Below, one piece after another: positions 42,388-53,433 of a DNA stretch of 64,000 bases. The notes under the pieces are model-generated. The model was not told the DNA's origin. It did not search any database and saw nothing but the letters and a program-made list of their open reading frames with translations. The position numbers were made by a program, and so were the translations under genes. This DNA comes from Adiantum capillus-veneris. Its lineage: Eukaryota > Streptophyta > Polypodiopsida > Polypodiales > Pteridaceae. Positions within the stretch are counted from its first letter, which is position 1; every line of letters starts with the position of its first letter. The DNA lies in NCBI GenBank assembly GCA_014529385.2, contig CM043946.1, positions 36,358,558 through 36,422,557 on the forward strand, given 5' to 3'.

Positions 42388-43608
42388 TTGCTTTTGAGAG
42401 GGCCTGAAGATCATACCATTGATCTGATATCTGGAAGCACGCCACCGAATCGGCCACCTTATCGTGTGAGCCGAGTACAGAATGAAAAGATTATGAACTC
42501 AGTGAAAGACCTCTTGGAAAAGGGTCTTGTCCAGCTTAGTACTTCACCGTATTGCTCTCCAGTGTTGTTGGTTTTGAAGAAAGACGGATCTTGGAGAATG
42601 TGCATCGATTATAGCACTCTCAACGAAATCACAATCAAGAACAGATTTCCGATTCCTAGGATCGATGATATACTCGACAGGTTACAGGGATCCTCGTGCT
42701 TTAGTAGGATTGACTTGAAGAGTGGATATCATCAGATCAGGATAGCGCCAGGAGATGTCTACAAGACAGCTTTTCGGACGACTTTTGGGTTATTTGAGTT
42801 TTTGGTGATGCCTTTTGGCTTAACCAATGCTCCTACGACATTTAACCGAATGATGGATAGGATTTTTCGAGAGTACAGGCTATTTGTTGGCACTTTCTTT
42901 GACAACATCATTGTTTTCTCCAAGAATGAGGCAGAACACAGAGATCATCTGCTTCAAGTCTTTCAGGCATTACGAGATCACACATTAGTGATTAATGCTA
43001 CGAAAAGTGAATTTTTCCTACCAAAGATACATTTTTTGGGACACATTGTGTCAACAACAGGAGTGCAAATGAACCCGCCCAAGATAGAGACTATCCGTGA
43101 TTGGCCCGATTTGAGGAATGTCCATGAAGCTAGAAGCTTCTTGGGACTGTGTTCGTACTACAGGCAGTTCATACGAAAGTTTGCAGAGGTTGCTTCCCCT
43201 TTGCATACCTTGACACAGAAAGGAGTACCTTTTTCGTGGGGACCCACAGAGGTGACTGCCTTTCAGACGTTGAAAGAGAAATTGACTACGGGACCTATTT
43301 TGACTTTGCCGGACTTGCAGAAGTCATTTGAAGTATTTTGTGATGCTTGTGGTCGTAGTCTGGGTGCGGTCTTGATGCAAGAAGGCCATGTCATAGCTTA
43401 CGAGAGCCGTTTGTTCTCTAGGCCGGAGATGACAGCACAGATCTATGAGAAAGAGCTTTTGGCGGTTATCCATGCTCTTACTCAATGGCGGCATTACCTA
43501 CTCGGAGCGGATTTTACTGTCTTTACAGACCATCAGAGTTTGCGCTACTTCTTGTCACAGAAGCAGCTTTCGGAAAAACAGATGCGGTGGGTGAACATCT
43601 TGTCATAG
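42388..43608 (+). CDS. A3 RT and RNase H
   Basis: 406 open codons, the longest uninterrupted pol frame in the window. [41 protein letters not shown] (motif A), [19 protein letters not shown] (motif B). The catalytic box reads FFDNIIVFSK: the second Asp of the expected FFDD (intact in A2, D'' and the fragment at 5310) is Asn. RNase H: VFCDACGRSLGAVL, YEKELLAVIHAL, DHQSLRYFL. A TAG at 43606-43608 falls where A2 has a Gln codon, before the terminal VVADALSRKP. RT is probably inactive. Confidence 0.93.
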   Translation: MLLRGPEDHTIDLISGSTPPNRPPYRVSRVQNEKIMNSVKDLLEKGLVQLSTSPYCSPVLLVLKKDGSWRMCIDYSTLNEITIKNRFPIPRIDDILDRLQGSSCFSRIDLKSGYHQIRIAPGDVYKTAFRTTFGLFEFLVMPFGLTNAPTTFNRMMDRIFREYRLFVGTFFDNIIVFSKNEAEHRDHLLQVFQALRDHTLVINATKSEFFLPKIHFLGHIVSTTGVQMNPPKIETIRDWPDLRNVHEARSFLGLCSYYRQFIRKFAEVASPLHTLTQKGVPFSWGPTEVTAFQTLKEKLTTGPILTLPDLQKSFEVFCDACGRSLGAVLMQEGHVIAYESRLFSRPEMTAQIYEKELLAVIHALTQWRHYLLGADFTVFTDHQSLRYFLSQKQLSEKQMRWVNILS

Positions 43609-43629
43609 TTCCACTTCCAGATTGTCCAT

Positions 43630-45045
43630 GTGCAGGGACAGAAGAATGTGGTGGCAGATGCTTTGTCTCGGAAACCGTTGGTTCTGGCTATTTCCGCGAT
43701 ACATCATAGGAGCTTCGAGGATATGGTCAATCAGTATGCCATAGATACAGATTTTGCAAATATTTTCACACGGATACGGGATGGGGAGACAGTAGCGGGA
43801 TACTCCCTTCGGGAAGGCTACTTGATGAAAAAGACTATGTTGTGCGTTACACAGCCGTTGAGGGAAAAGGTTATGACTGATTGCCACTGTCCACCTTTTA
43901 AGGGTCACCACGGCATTGCTACCACCATGAAAGGGGTAGAGAGAGATTTCTTTTGGCAGAGACTAAAGAAGGATATCGAAGAGTTTGTGCGCAGTTGCTC
44001 AGTATGCCAGAAGGTCAAGTTTGACAGGCATAAGGCATAGGGATTGTTACAGCCTTTACCCATACCCACCCACCCCTGGCAAAGTATTGCAATGGATTTC
44101 ATTTTTGATCTCCCGAGAACACAGAATGATCACGATGATTTTCCGATTACATGGCACGTCTGAGACGATTGTCTTCGACAGAGACCCCAGATTTATGAGT
44201 TTGTTTTGGAAAGCAATTTGGGAGAACATTGGCACGCAGTTGCAGTTCTCGTCATCGTTCCACTTGCAGACTGACGGGCAATTTGAGATTGCCAATTCAG
44301 TGATTTTAGATTTATTGAAGTCTTGTATCTCGGATCAGAAGACTCAATGGGAAAAGAACTTACCTTTGGTGGAATTTGCCTACAATAACACGATACACTC
44401 TTCGACGGGGAAGACGCCATGTGAGATTGTTGAAACTGCTGCGAAGGTTCCATCCTTCCTGAGCACGAAAGATTAGAAATTTGAAGCGGATGAATATTCG
44501 CGAGATTTGGATACGGCTTTTGCCAAGGTTCGCGAGACTTTGCAGGAGTCTCAAGAACGACAGAAAAAGGCAGCGGATCGCCATCGTCGCGACTGGAAAC
44601 TGAAGGAGGATGATTGGGTGCTCTTACTTTTGAGAAGGCGCGCCTAAGAAAGAAACAGGGAAAGGAGAGGCTTTTTCCAAAGCTTAGTATGTGATACTAC
44701 GGACCTTTCCAGATTACTGACAAGATAAATGATGTCTCCTTCCGATTGAAACTGCCAGATACTTGGAGGATTCACAATGCATTGCATGTGAGTCTCTTGA
44801 ACCCTGTTAAGGGTGATGTGCCTTATGATGGGGAGCCTAATGAGCAACCCAAAGTGGAAGAAAACGAGGAGATCCTTGTTCCTGAACAGATTTTGGCACA
44901 TAATGATACGAAGAAAGGTAAAGTCCGAAGGCGGTTCTTGGTTAAGTTCAAGAACTTTCCTGCATTTGATGCGAAGTGGATGGAGGAGGAGGACCTAGCA
45001 GATACTCCTCGGATTGTGAAACTTTACCTCGATGTTTTGGTTTAG
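43630..45045 (+). pseudogene. A3 integrase and chromodomain
   Basis: 43630-44040: RNase H end (VVADALSRKP) and an intact HHCC finger (HHGIATTMKGVE, CSVCQKVKF), then TAG at 44038-44040. The core keeps [16 protein letters not shown] and, one frame over, [20 protein letters not shown] and HLQTDGQFEIAN; the roughly 40 residues normally between them are missing. TAG at 44474-44476 is shared with the other copies. 44746-45045 is a chromodomain (LPDTWRIHNALHVSLLNPV, RRRFLVKFKNFPAFDAKWME). Confidence 0.92.
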
Positions 45046-45631
45046 CATAGTCTACTCCAAACGGAACCCAAAAACTCAGCTTGGCCGAAGATCTGGTGCA
45101 GTGGGATGCACAAGAGGGGAGCTACTCCGCTCCTTTGTCAACAGATGCCTCGATTTTGATACTAAAGTCACTGATGTCTCTTTGAGCTTCAGGGATACTG
45201 AGAGCTGACAGTATTCTGCTGGATGACTTTATGAAATGGAATTCCTGATTATGATACTGATTTGTTCTTGACTTCTTGTGAGTGCAGGAACTGATAGCCG
45301 AAATGACTGCAGCATTTTGGTCTGATTGATCTCGAATAGACATGGTTGCAATAGGGGTTAGTCAATCGGACATCGATGAGGTCCCGATTGGACCTAGATG
45401 TGATTGCTAGCTACATTGCCGATAAATCATGGTCTAAGATCCGAATGAATGTTGAATGTCATGTGATGTCCTGTGATGTCGTGTGATGTGACTGTCGATT
45501 CTGTACATGTGCTAGATGTGCGTTCCTAGTACGTAGGTACTAACAGTCAGTGTCTGCTAAGACGGTTTATGGCTTTTGTCGGTTTTGCACGCGTAATCGC
45601 GGTCGATTACAATGCTTTCAAGAGGGGGGTA

Positions 45632-46181
45632 TGTCACAAAGTGATGACGTGGCGGACAGCAGAAACCATAATTTCTGCAGAAACCCTAAAATTCCTGCAA
45701 ACCCTAATTTTTGCCAAAAACCCTAAATTCCGGAAATCGCGGAGGCGGATTATTATTATTAAAAAAAAAAAAAATTTGGAAAATGATGAGCGATGCGAAT
45801 TTTGCTTTTGCTTTTTTTTTATAAAAAAAAAGAAAAGAGTCTCTAAGAGAGAGAGAGAACTGATGCTTTTGATTTTAAAAGCTTTTGGGGCTCTGCTTTT
45901 GGGCATCCCTTGTAACCTTTAAATTAGTGGTGAGGGCCTCACTTCTGAGAGCATCTGGACGCAGAGTCTGAGAGTGAAACCCTAACCACTCTCTTGTACT
46001 TTGATGATTGATTAATACAAAAAGAAATACCGAAAGGGGCGCCAGTCTTTGGGGCCAATATCTCTAGGCACGGAACTCCGCCAGGCCAGTGCAAATCTAT
46101 TGTGATCTGTGAATTGTTTTGAAGTGGTTATTTGGTGCTGTCGCGGTTGATTCTTGACTTGGAGTGTCCAAGTCTGTTACA
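45632..46181 (+). repeat. 3' LTR of A3
   Basis: 550 bp after polypurine tract caagaggggggta (45619-45631). It differs from the 5' LTR by a few substitutions and small indels in A-runs. Confidence 0.96.
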
Positions 46182-46319
46182 CTGGGCATGCACGATCTAC
46201 GAATAGACTCACAAAAGTGCCATATCACTTCTAATCTAGACTGACTGGATTGACTGAACCCTGTTACGTTGTAGCTTGTCCACGAACACATAGGGTTGGA
46301 TGTGTCAGGTGACAACACC

Positions 46320-47029
46320 CGTATCACTTTCCCTGCTTGTAGTATTCCGCCCCCTGTTTGGCAGACAACTGAGGGGTTGTGGATTTCTTTTTGTGGGCAA
46401 GCTTTTTACCCTTCTTCTCCTTGGATAGTCTTTATATGAAGGTTTGAACAATGGCTCATCTGTAGAATAAGTCAAGGAACTAGAGAACATGGGGTAAATT
46501 TCCATAGCATGATCCATAAGTTGTTGAATGCTAGCCGTTGTCTGATTCAAACAGTAATGTTGTATTTCCTTGGATAGACTGCAAAAATATCTCTCCATCT
46601 ATTCCTTTAAAGAAACCTTCCAAAAAGAAGCTATAGTGTCCCAAGATCTCTAATTGAAAGTAAACAAGGTGTCTACTTCCTATATGCGAAGGTGATTCCA
46701 TGCCATCAATAAATCACCTTCATATTGCAATGTCAACCAAATGGATGCAAAAGAACATTTGAACTTCATTGGAGCCTTGTCGTGCAGCAGCAAGAGTATT
46801 GACCACCACGTTTGCATGTTGCCTTTCAAAAATGAAACCACTTTGCAAACCTTAGTAGCCTCTAAAATTTTCCCCCAAAGGACACTTGATACTACTTTGT
46901 TGGTGTCTCTACGACCTGAAAAAGTGTCAAACTTGACGCTTTGTCCACCATCCTTGAATTCCTTCTTTCCCTTTCTAGGTTCCAAATTGTCATACTTCGT
47001 GGTTCTTCTTTTTACCAAAAGTTGGGACC
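46320..47029 (-). pseudogene. Capsid region of gypsy G gag
   Basis: 46680-47018: DGGQSVKFDTFSGRRDTNK, MQTWWSILLL and TLQYEGDLLMAWNHLRI align with GGHSIKFDTFSGYSDA, ARTWWSTLLL and YERDIRAAWNHLRMTK of family A. 46305-46598: SKEIQHYCLNQTTASIQQLM and SSSLTYSTDEP align with EIRDHCLEQKSASIQELM and SGNLTYPTDEA. It is much more diverged than A or D, consistent with G being the oldest layer. Interrupted at 46315 by B3 and at 47034 by B4. Confidence 0.87.
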
Positions 47030-47034
47030 GAAAG

Positions 47035-48249
47035 TGTCACGTGACACATCCAACCCTATGTGTCCGTGGACAAGCTACAGCACGACAAGGGTTCAATTCA
47101 ATCTAGTCAGTCTAGAATAGGAAGTGATCTGGCACTTTTGTGAGTCTGTTCGCAGACCGTGCATGTCCAGTCACTTATTGTAGATGCATATTCTTTGGTT
47201 GCACACAGCATGATCATAAGCATTCCCATCAGAATCCTTCAGGGGAATTTTCCAGTGCAGTTAGCCTATTTTACATATTTTTGACATTTTTCACTTATTA
47301 TTTTTAAGTGACTTTTGTTGGAAAGTAGGTAGGGCAGATTGAGTAAGTTTGTATATAAGCAAACGTAGGCTAGCACTAATTGGCAGAAGAGGCAGCAGGA
47401 GCACTCGCTCAACAGGCAACTTCTCAGCAGAACCCCAAGCCCTAGCGTTTTTGCTTCTAGCATAAAGCTAGCGTTTTTGGATCAGATCAGCCTTGGCGTT
47501 TTGGTGCACAGCAGTTGAGTCCCGGCGCCATCAAGACACAGCAGATCAGCCTAGCGTTTTGCATTTGCAGAACAACCGGCGACAAATTTGCAGATTTTCA
47601 GCCCTAGCGTTTTTGGTTTGCATCACAACCTGAGCGTTTTTGCAGATCATCGCGACGGAACCCCAAGAACCCCTAGCGTTTTCAGTTTTCAGCCTTTAGA
47701 CACCACAGATCAAGTCCCGAACCTCGCAGATCTCACCTTCCCGCAGCAATTCCTCGCCGCACGATCAGTTTCCGCAAGGTTTACAGATTCAGCCAGGAAA
47801 ACGCAGATTTTAGCATCTGCGTTTTTAACGCGTTGTCGTCGCATCATCGCCATCAACATCGTCTCTGACATAGAGTCAGAATTCAGCAGATAAAGATTTG
47901 CAAATTTCAGCCATTAGAGTTTTCAGATTTCAGCCGTCTCGTCGTCGTCGACATCGTCGGCAAGTCCAAGCATTGCAGAGATTTGTGCAATCATAAGTAG
48001 ACCGCTCTCGCCATAGAGAGTGAGGCCTTTGGAGGAGGATTTTACAACGTCTCTGGTGTCGTATTCTCTCTCTATCTCTCAGTCTCATACACTTGCACGC
48101 ACAGTGTCCATTCACTTTGTTTGTGATCATAGCACTCTCTCATTAAGAACGGAAGGCTCTCCCTTCCATAAGAACAAAAGGAACCTTGAGCACAGTTCGG
48201 AGCACTCATCTTGAGCAAAGTTCAAACATTCATTCCGCTGCACCTTACA
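47035..48249 (+). repeat. Solo LTR B4 (1215 bp)
   Basis: Begins tgtcacgtgacacatcc, ends ctgcaccttaca. Target duplication gaaag at 47030-47034 and 48250-48254, inside the gag of G. TATA-like gtatataagc at 47351; at least eight GCGTTTT motifs between 47440 and 47830. Confidence 0.95.
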
Positions 48250-48560
48250 GAAAGTATATAATCCATCATCAAAATCATCAGAAGACGGAGAAGTTAATGT
48301 ATTTGAACTACATAATCGCTTATAATGCTTTCTTAACATGCTTTTCTTGTGCTTTCTTTTACTAGACTTGTGCCTTTCTTCCTCACTGAAACTAGGACTA
48401 CAAGAAAAAGAAGAAGAATGAGTCGTCCTCAAAGACACGTCGGTGTTGTTTCCTTTATTAGACGCCTTCTCAGCCAAATCCTCGCAAGTCGACTATCGGC
48501 CAAGATAGCCAAGGAAAAAACATCAAGTTCCTCGCAATGGCTATACATGTGACGGGTTGT
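48250..48560 (-). pseudogene. N-terminal region of G gag
   Basis: Minus strand: a weak FPWLSWP stretch (about 48500-48520) where others have DFPGYLGRQ, then NNTDVSLRTTHSSSFSCSPS, SEEERHKSSKRKHKKSM and SSDDFDDGLYTF. This Ser- and Lys-rich order matches the gag heads of A and D. The left end joins 47029 once B4 is removed. Confidence 0.7.
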
Positions 48561-48739
48561 GTCGAGGTCATAGATGCATCAATCCACTACGTTTGTTTGG
48601 CCCACCCCAGATTCACACTCCCTAGGAAGGTGGTCCATGCCAATCTCTTGGTCAAAACCGAAATCCTCTCTGTGGTATTTGCATCTGAAGGCATCTGCAT
48701 GATGCTAGGATAAATGTATGACCGCGTCTTGGACTAACT

Positions 48740-49340
48740 TGACTTAGTTTTGTAGGAACCACCGAGGGGCCTAAAACCTAGAGTAAAGAGTACCAACTTA
48801 CGACAGCCCGTCGAGGGGCCTAAATTCATAAAAGAGGACACACACAAAAGCCTTGCATAACTAATAATGATGTGGCAAAGTAGTATAGCATTTTCGCAAA
48901 TCGCGTTGCAAATGACACGTGGCAAGTCTGTACGGATTTTTCTGGTTTTGCGTTGACAGGTGCCATGTGGCAGCAGTACAAAATTTCGCGTTTTTCGCTG
49001 GCTGGCTGAGTTCTGACAACTTTTACATGAGATTTTCAGGCCAGATGCTTTTAGGGTCAAGTGCTTTTGAATATGATGCTTTTGGGGCTCTGCTCATAGC
49101 ATCCCTTGGACTCTTTATAAGTGCCCACAGACCACTCTCTAGAGGGCATCTAGACGCAAAGTCTCGGAGAGAGTCTGACCCTTGGGAGTTGTACATTGCA
49201 ACAATAATAACAAAGAAAAACTGGAAGGGGCACCAATCTTTGGGCCAACGCGTTTTGACTCGGAACTCCGTCGCGCCATGTCGTCTCTCTCTTTCTCTTT
49301 TTCAAGTTGTTTTGAAGTACTAAAAGTGTGCCAAGCATGT
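48740..49340 (+). repeat. Decayed LTR E3
   Basis: Contains two ccgaggggcctaaa-type phrases (about 48762 and 48812), gcttttggggctctgctc, atctagacgcaaagtctc and the R/U5 module (about 49212-49275), in the order seen in A and E LTRs. Termini not identifiable. Confidence 0.65.
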
Positions 49341-50989
49341 ACTTTGCAGTTATCTTTGTGTTTCCTTATGATTCCTTGCCGAAAGTGCTACCAATACAAC
49401 TATGATTGTCTAAATGAGCTCCATCCTCCAATCCACCATCATGGTCACCACTCATTGTACACCCCATATCACCAGTTTATCAGTTAGGTTTAGGTAGAGT
49501 CTATTTTTAGTTCAGCTCTTCCTTTTTTTGGGATGACAAAGAATATATCACATATGTACATTAATTTGTCTCATGGTTCGAGTTCAGCCTTTCCAGGACG
49601 TTAATAAATTCTTTTTTTCTTTCTCTCTATCTATCTCCGACTCCTTTGTCTCTAAGCATCTGGTGTTCTTCATAGCATAAAATGGATCCTTTCAAAGATA
49701 AGCATGATCACACTATGTATATTGCTCGCATCTCTTATTGTTGTATCCGCACTCACATATAGTAATTCTTCGTAGTAATTCTTCGGGTCTCTGCCTACAA
49801 TACCATGTACCAATTCGTAGGGTCTCTTTCCTCAAGCATCTTAGAAGATCATCAGTTGCTCCCTAATCCCTTCGAGGTCTTGTGACATTGAGTTGTTCTC
49901 CTCTAGGATAAACCCCACTAAAACTTACTGTTTTTTGCCTCCTTCCCAAACCACAATTCCTATTGATCAAGCAAGATTTGCTAGGCTCAATAATTACCAC
50001 TCCACCTGTACCTTGAGGATGTTGCAATCACATAACTCGTCCAAAGATCCAGCATGTGGCTTCAACCACAACAAGAACACACAAAACGATTATGCATGGT
50101 CCATGAGAGTGCGGTTATAATTGCATAAGAGTTCTCTTGATGCAATAAACATGGAAATAACATTCTGGACAAAAGAAAGTGGATCTTCCAACTTCCACAA
50201 GGCTCCTTACACACAAAAAAGACCTTTACTCATGAACATATAGCCAGTACCTTTTGGCACACATCCACACCCCATTTGGCATGCAACTATGGTCACATCG
50301 ACAATCTTAAAAACAAGCTCCACATCGGACACTAAAGCACACAGTAAAAGGCCAAGAGAGCGAACTTTTGAGGGTGGCAACCATGGCAGAGTTGGACGGT
50401 GAGGAAGCTGAAATTCCCATGGAAGCAGCAGCTGCAAGAGAACATGCAAGGCTGCAAGAAAACAGAAGGAAGAGCAAGGCAAAATCACGCACTCTGCAGA
50501 TTCTCCACCATGTCCGCATTGTCCTTTCCATGGCACGTCCAGCTCATCTCTAAGGATTGCTGCCCACTCCGTTCCAGCGAGGGCCCAGGAACCAGAGTAT
50601 CAATACCAATACCTCACAAAGCAGAGCATCAATACCTTACGAAGCAAACATCCATACCTCGCAAAAGCGCAAACGTTGGAAGTTGGACCACGAAGACGTC
50701 ACAGTTTGCCTCTCTCCAATGTTTGGGAAAACTCATTAAGACAACCTTATACGATTCCTTTTTCATGAGCTTTCCAAAGGACATTTTGAAAATTTGAGCT
50801 AAATTTTAGGGAACACGAGCTCAGGCATACGGCGGGTCTTGCTCGCTCTTACCAATGGTTTCGAATGGCCAATTCTCTTCTTTTCTCAAGCTTACTCAAA
50901 TGCACACATAGAACCCCCATAATGATCTCGTGAATCTATTTATTCATATTAATATAGCCCATGTTAACATAACTCTTATGTAATCATTA
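49341..50989. other. Gene-poor interval
   Basis: No recognisable domain on either strand. It contains one short frame worth listing (50383-50553). Composition is ordinary, AT-moderate, and I see no repeat structure here. Confidence 0.5.
50383..50553 (+). CDS. Short hypothetical frame, 56 residues
   Basis: ATG in a favourable context (caaccATGGc) starting MAELDGEEAEIPMEAAAARE, with a charged, helix-prone middle (EHARLQENRRKSKAKSR) and ending ARPAHL. I do not recognise it. It could be a leader exon or chance; there is no supporting upstream TATA or downstream splice site I can name. Confidence 0.2.
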   Translation: MAELDGEEAEIPMEAAAAREHARLQENRRKSKAKSRTLQILHHVRIVLSMARPAHL

Positions 50990-52770
50990 CCACATTTGGC
51001 ATACATGTCAACCAAGGCAGTGCCAAGCACAACGTTTTCTTTCGGCAACCCCTAAATAACAATATCATTGTGAATTCTTTTGCCAATATCAACATCTTGT
51101 GTAATGCCACATGCCTTCAAGGTGCAAGTGTACGTGATTGCTATTGGAGAGATGCCCTCTCTTTGCATCCGCTCAAAATAGCCCAGAGGTTCCTGACCTT
51201 GACGTTGTTGGACATATCTTGCAATCAATGCACTCCATGAGGCAACATTGCAGATAAGAAGCTTGTCGAGGACTCTAGTGCACTTGAAATACATATTGAC
51301 TATTGTGCTTTATGAAGTGCACCACATTTGACGTACATGTCGACCAAGGCAGTGCCAAACACGATGTTTTCTTTCAACAACCCATGGCTAACAATATTAT
51401 CAGGAATTCTTTTGACCATATCAGCATCTTGTGTAATGTCACAGGCCTTCAAGGTGCAAGTGTACGTGATTGCATTTGGAGAGTTGCCCTCTCTCTACAC
51501 CCATTGAAAATAGCCTAGAGCTTCATGACCCTAGCCCTGTTAGACATATCTTGCAATCAATGCACTCCATGAGGAAACATTGTGGATTGTTGGAGGACCG
51601 TATCGCAGTTGACATAAATACTAACTAACATGCTTTATGAAACGCACCACATTTTGCATACATGTCGACCAAGGCAATACCAAGCATGACGTTTCCTTTC
51701 AACAACCCCTGACTAACCATGAATTCTTTTGCCCATATCAGCATCTTGTGTAATGCCACATGCCTTCAAGGTGCAAGTGTACGTGATTGCATTTGGAGAG
51801 TTGAACTCTCTCTCCATCTGCTAAAAACAACCCACCCGCTCCTTGACCTCAGTTGACCCTTGCCTTCAAGATGCAAGCGTATATGATTGCATCTAGAGAG
51901 ACACCCTCACTTTGCATGCCCAGAGCTACTTGTCCTTGCCCAAGTTGGGCATATCTCACAATCAATGCATTCCAAGAGACGACATCCTGAAGAGGATGCT
52001 AACCATGAATTCTTTTGCCCATATCAGCATCTTGTGTAATGCCACATGCCTTCAAGGTGCAAGTGTACGTGATTGCATTTGGAGAGTTGAACTCTCTCTC
52101 CATCTGCTAAAAACAACCCACCCGCTCCTTGACCTCAGTTGACCCTTGCCTTCAAGATGCAAGCGTATATGATTGCATCTAGAGAGACACCCTCACTTTG
52201 CATGCCCAGAGCTACTTGTCCTTGCCCAAGTTGGGCATATCTCACAATCAATGCATTCCAAGAGACGACATCCTGAAGAGGATGCTCCTCAAGCACCTTT
52301 TGTGCTTTATGAAGTGCACCGCATCTAGCATACATGTCGATCAAGGGGCAAGAGTATGTGATTGCATCTTTGCGAATTCTTTTGCCCATATCAACATCTT
52401 GTGTAATGCCACATGATTTCAAGGTGCAAGTGTACATGATTGTGTTAGGAGAGATGCCCTCTCTCTACATCTACTCAAAATATCCCCGAGCTTCCTAACC
52501 TTAACCCTGTTGGACATTGCACTCTGTGAGGAAACATTGTGGATAGGAAGCTCGTAGCGGACTGCACCACACTTGACTTACATACTAACTAACATGCTTT
52601 ACAAAGTGCACCACATTTGGCAAACATGTCAACCAAGGCAGAGCCGAGTAGGACATTTTCTTTCAACAACCCCTGACTAATAATATTATAGTGAATTCTT
52701 TGTCCATATAATCTTGTGTAATGCCACATGCCTTCAAATGCAAGATTTCATTTGAATGTGGAAAGAATCA
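50990..52770 (-). pseudogene. Decayed PLS-type PPR repeats
   Basis: Minus strand. At least six units of about 290-360 bp, each a broken copy of one P-L-S triplet. Best parts: 51052-51294 (VASWSALIARYVQQ, GQEPLGYFERMQREGISP, TYTCTLKACGITQDVDIGKR) and 52135-52437 (PLIDMYARCGALHKAQKVLE, DVVSWNALIVRYAQLGQGQ). PLS-type PPR proteins are organelle RNA-binding proteins, often editing factors. Here every unit is interrupted by stops or frame changes, and no E/DYW tail is visible. Confidence 0.85.
51715..52286 (-). repeat. 286-bp perfect tandem duplication in the PPR pseudogene
   Basis: 51715-52000 and 52001-52286 read identically by eye. The duplicated block spans the end of one PPR unit and the start of the next. 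Confidence 0.92.
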
Positions 52771-53002
52771 ATCACTGGCACAAAACATGTCTCTAAGTGC
52801 CCATCAAATATCCCCGTTATGAGACCAGTTAGTCTCCTCCTGCTAGCAGCTGTGGACAAGCCCCCTCTTCTCCGTAGTTGTAGGCTCATCCCCTCCTCTT
52901 AGGCCTCCTAATGACTGATCCATCAATGAATAGTCCTACAATTGAGAGGTGGCTGTAGGCTACTCCCCTCCTCTTGGATTTCCTGGCGATGGTGGCAAGG
53001 AG

Positions 53003-53113
<111 letters not shown>

Positions 53114-53375
53114 TCTCTCAACTACCAAGAGGCGGTGCCTCTTTGCCTACCACCCAAACGCTCTTCAGATTTTCACCTCCTATAGGTCGGCACCAAGGCC
53201 ATGCAGAATGGCACCAACTTCGTATCATGATCCACATAACATGCTTGAATCCTCTAGCTCACCCAAAACTTCATTTTTTCATGGAAAGAGACCACGACTC
53301 ATATACTATTGAGCCCATTTTGTAGTATGAAGGGTGCTCGATGGGGTTCGTGGAACCAACAAAACCCAAAGGATC

Positions 53376-53377
<2 letters not shown>

Positions 53378-53432
<55 letters not shown>
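53378..53432 (+). repeat. (TG)n, 55 bp
   Basis: Uninterrupted TG tract after ggatcca. Confidence 0.98.

Positions 53433-53433
<1 letters not shown>

Larger units (their letters stand above)
39684..46181 (+). mobile_element. Ty3/gypsy chromovirus copy A3, full length
   Basis: 6498 bp, LTRs 548 and 550 bp and nearly identical, perfect target duplication ctggg at 39679-39683 and 46182-46186. It has PBS, gag, protease, RT, RNase H, integrase, chromodomain and polypurine tract in that order. It is the youngest-looking family-A copy here, yet it carries stops in gag, RNase H and integrase and the shared integrase deletion. Confidence 0.97.
38514..46314 (-). repeat. Solo LTR B3, split by A3
   Basis: Family-B LTR in reverse: 38514-39683 and 46187-46314, with A3 in between. 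Target duplication acacc at 38509-38513 and 46315-46319. Left edge reads tattagg instead of the expected tgtaagg. AAAACGC motifs (the reverse of the GCGTTTT array) occur through 38990-39370. Confidence 0.9.
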
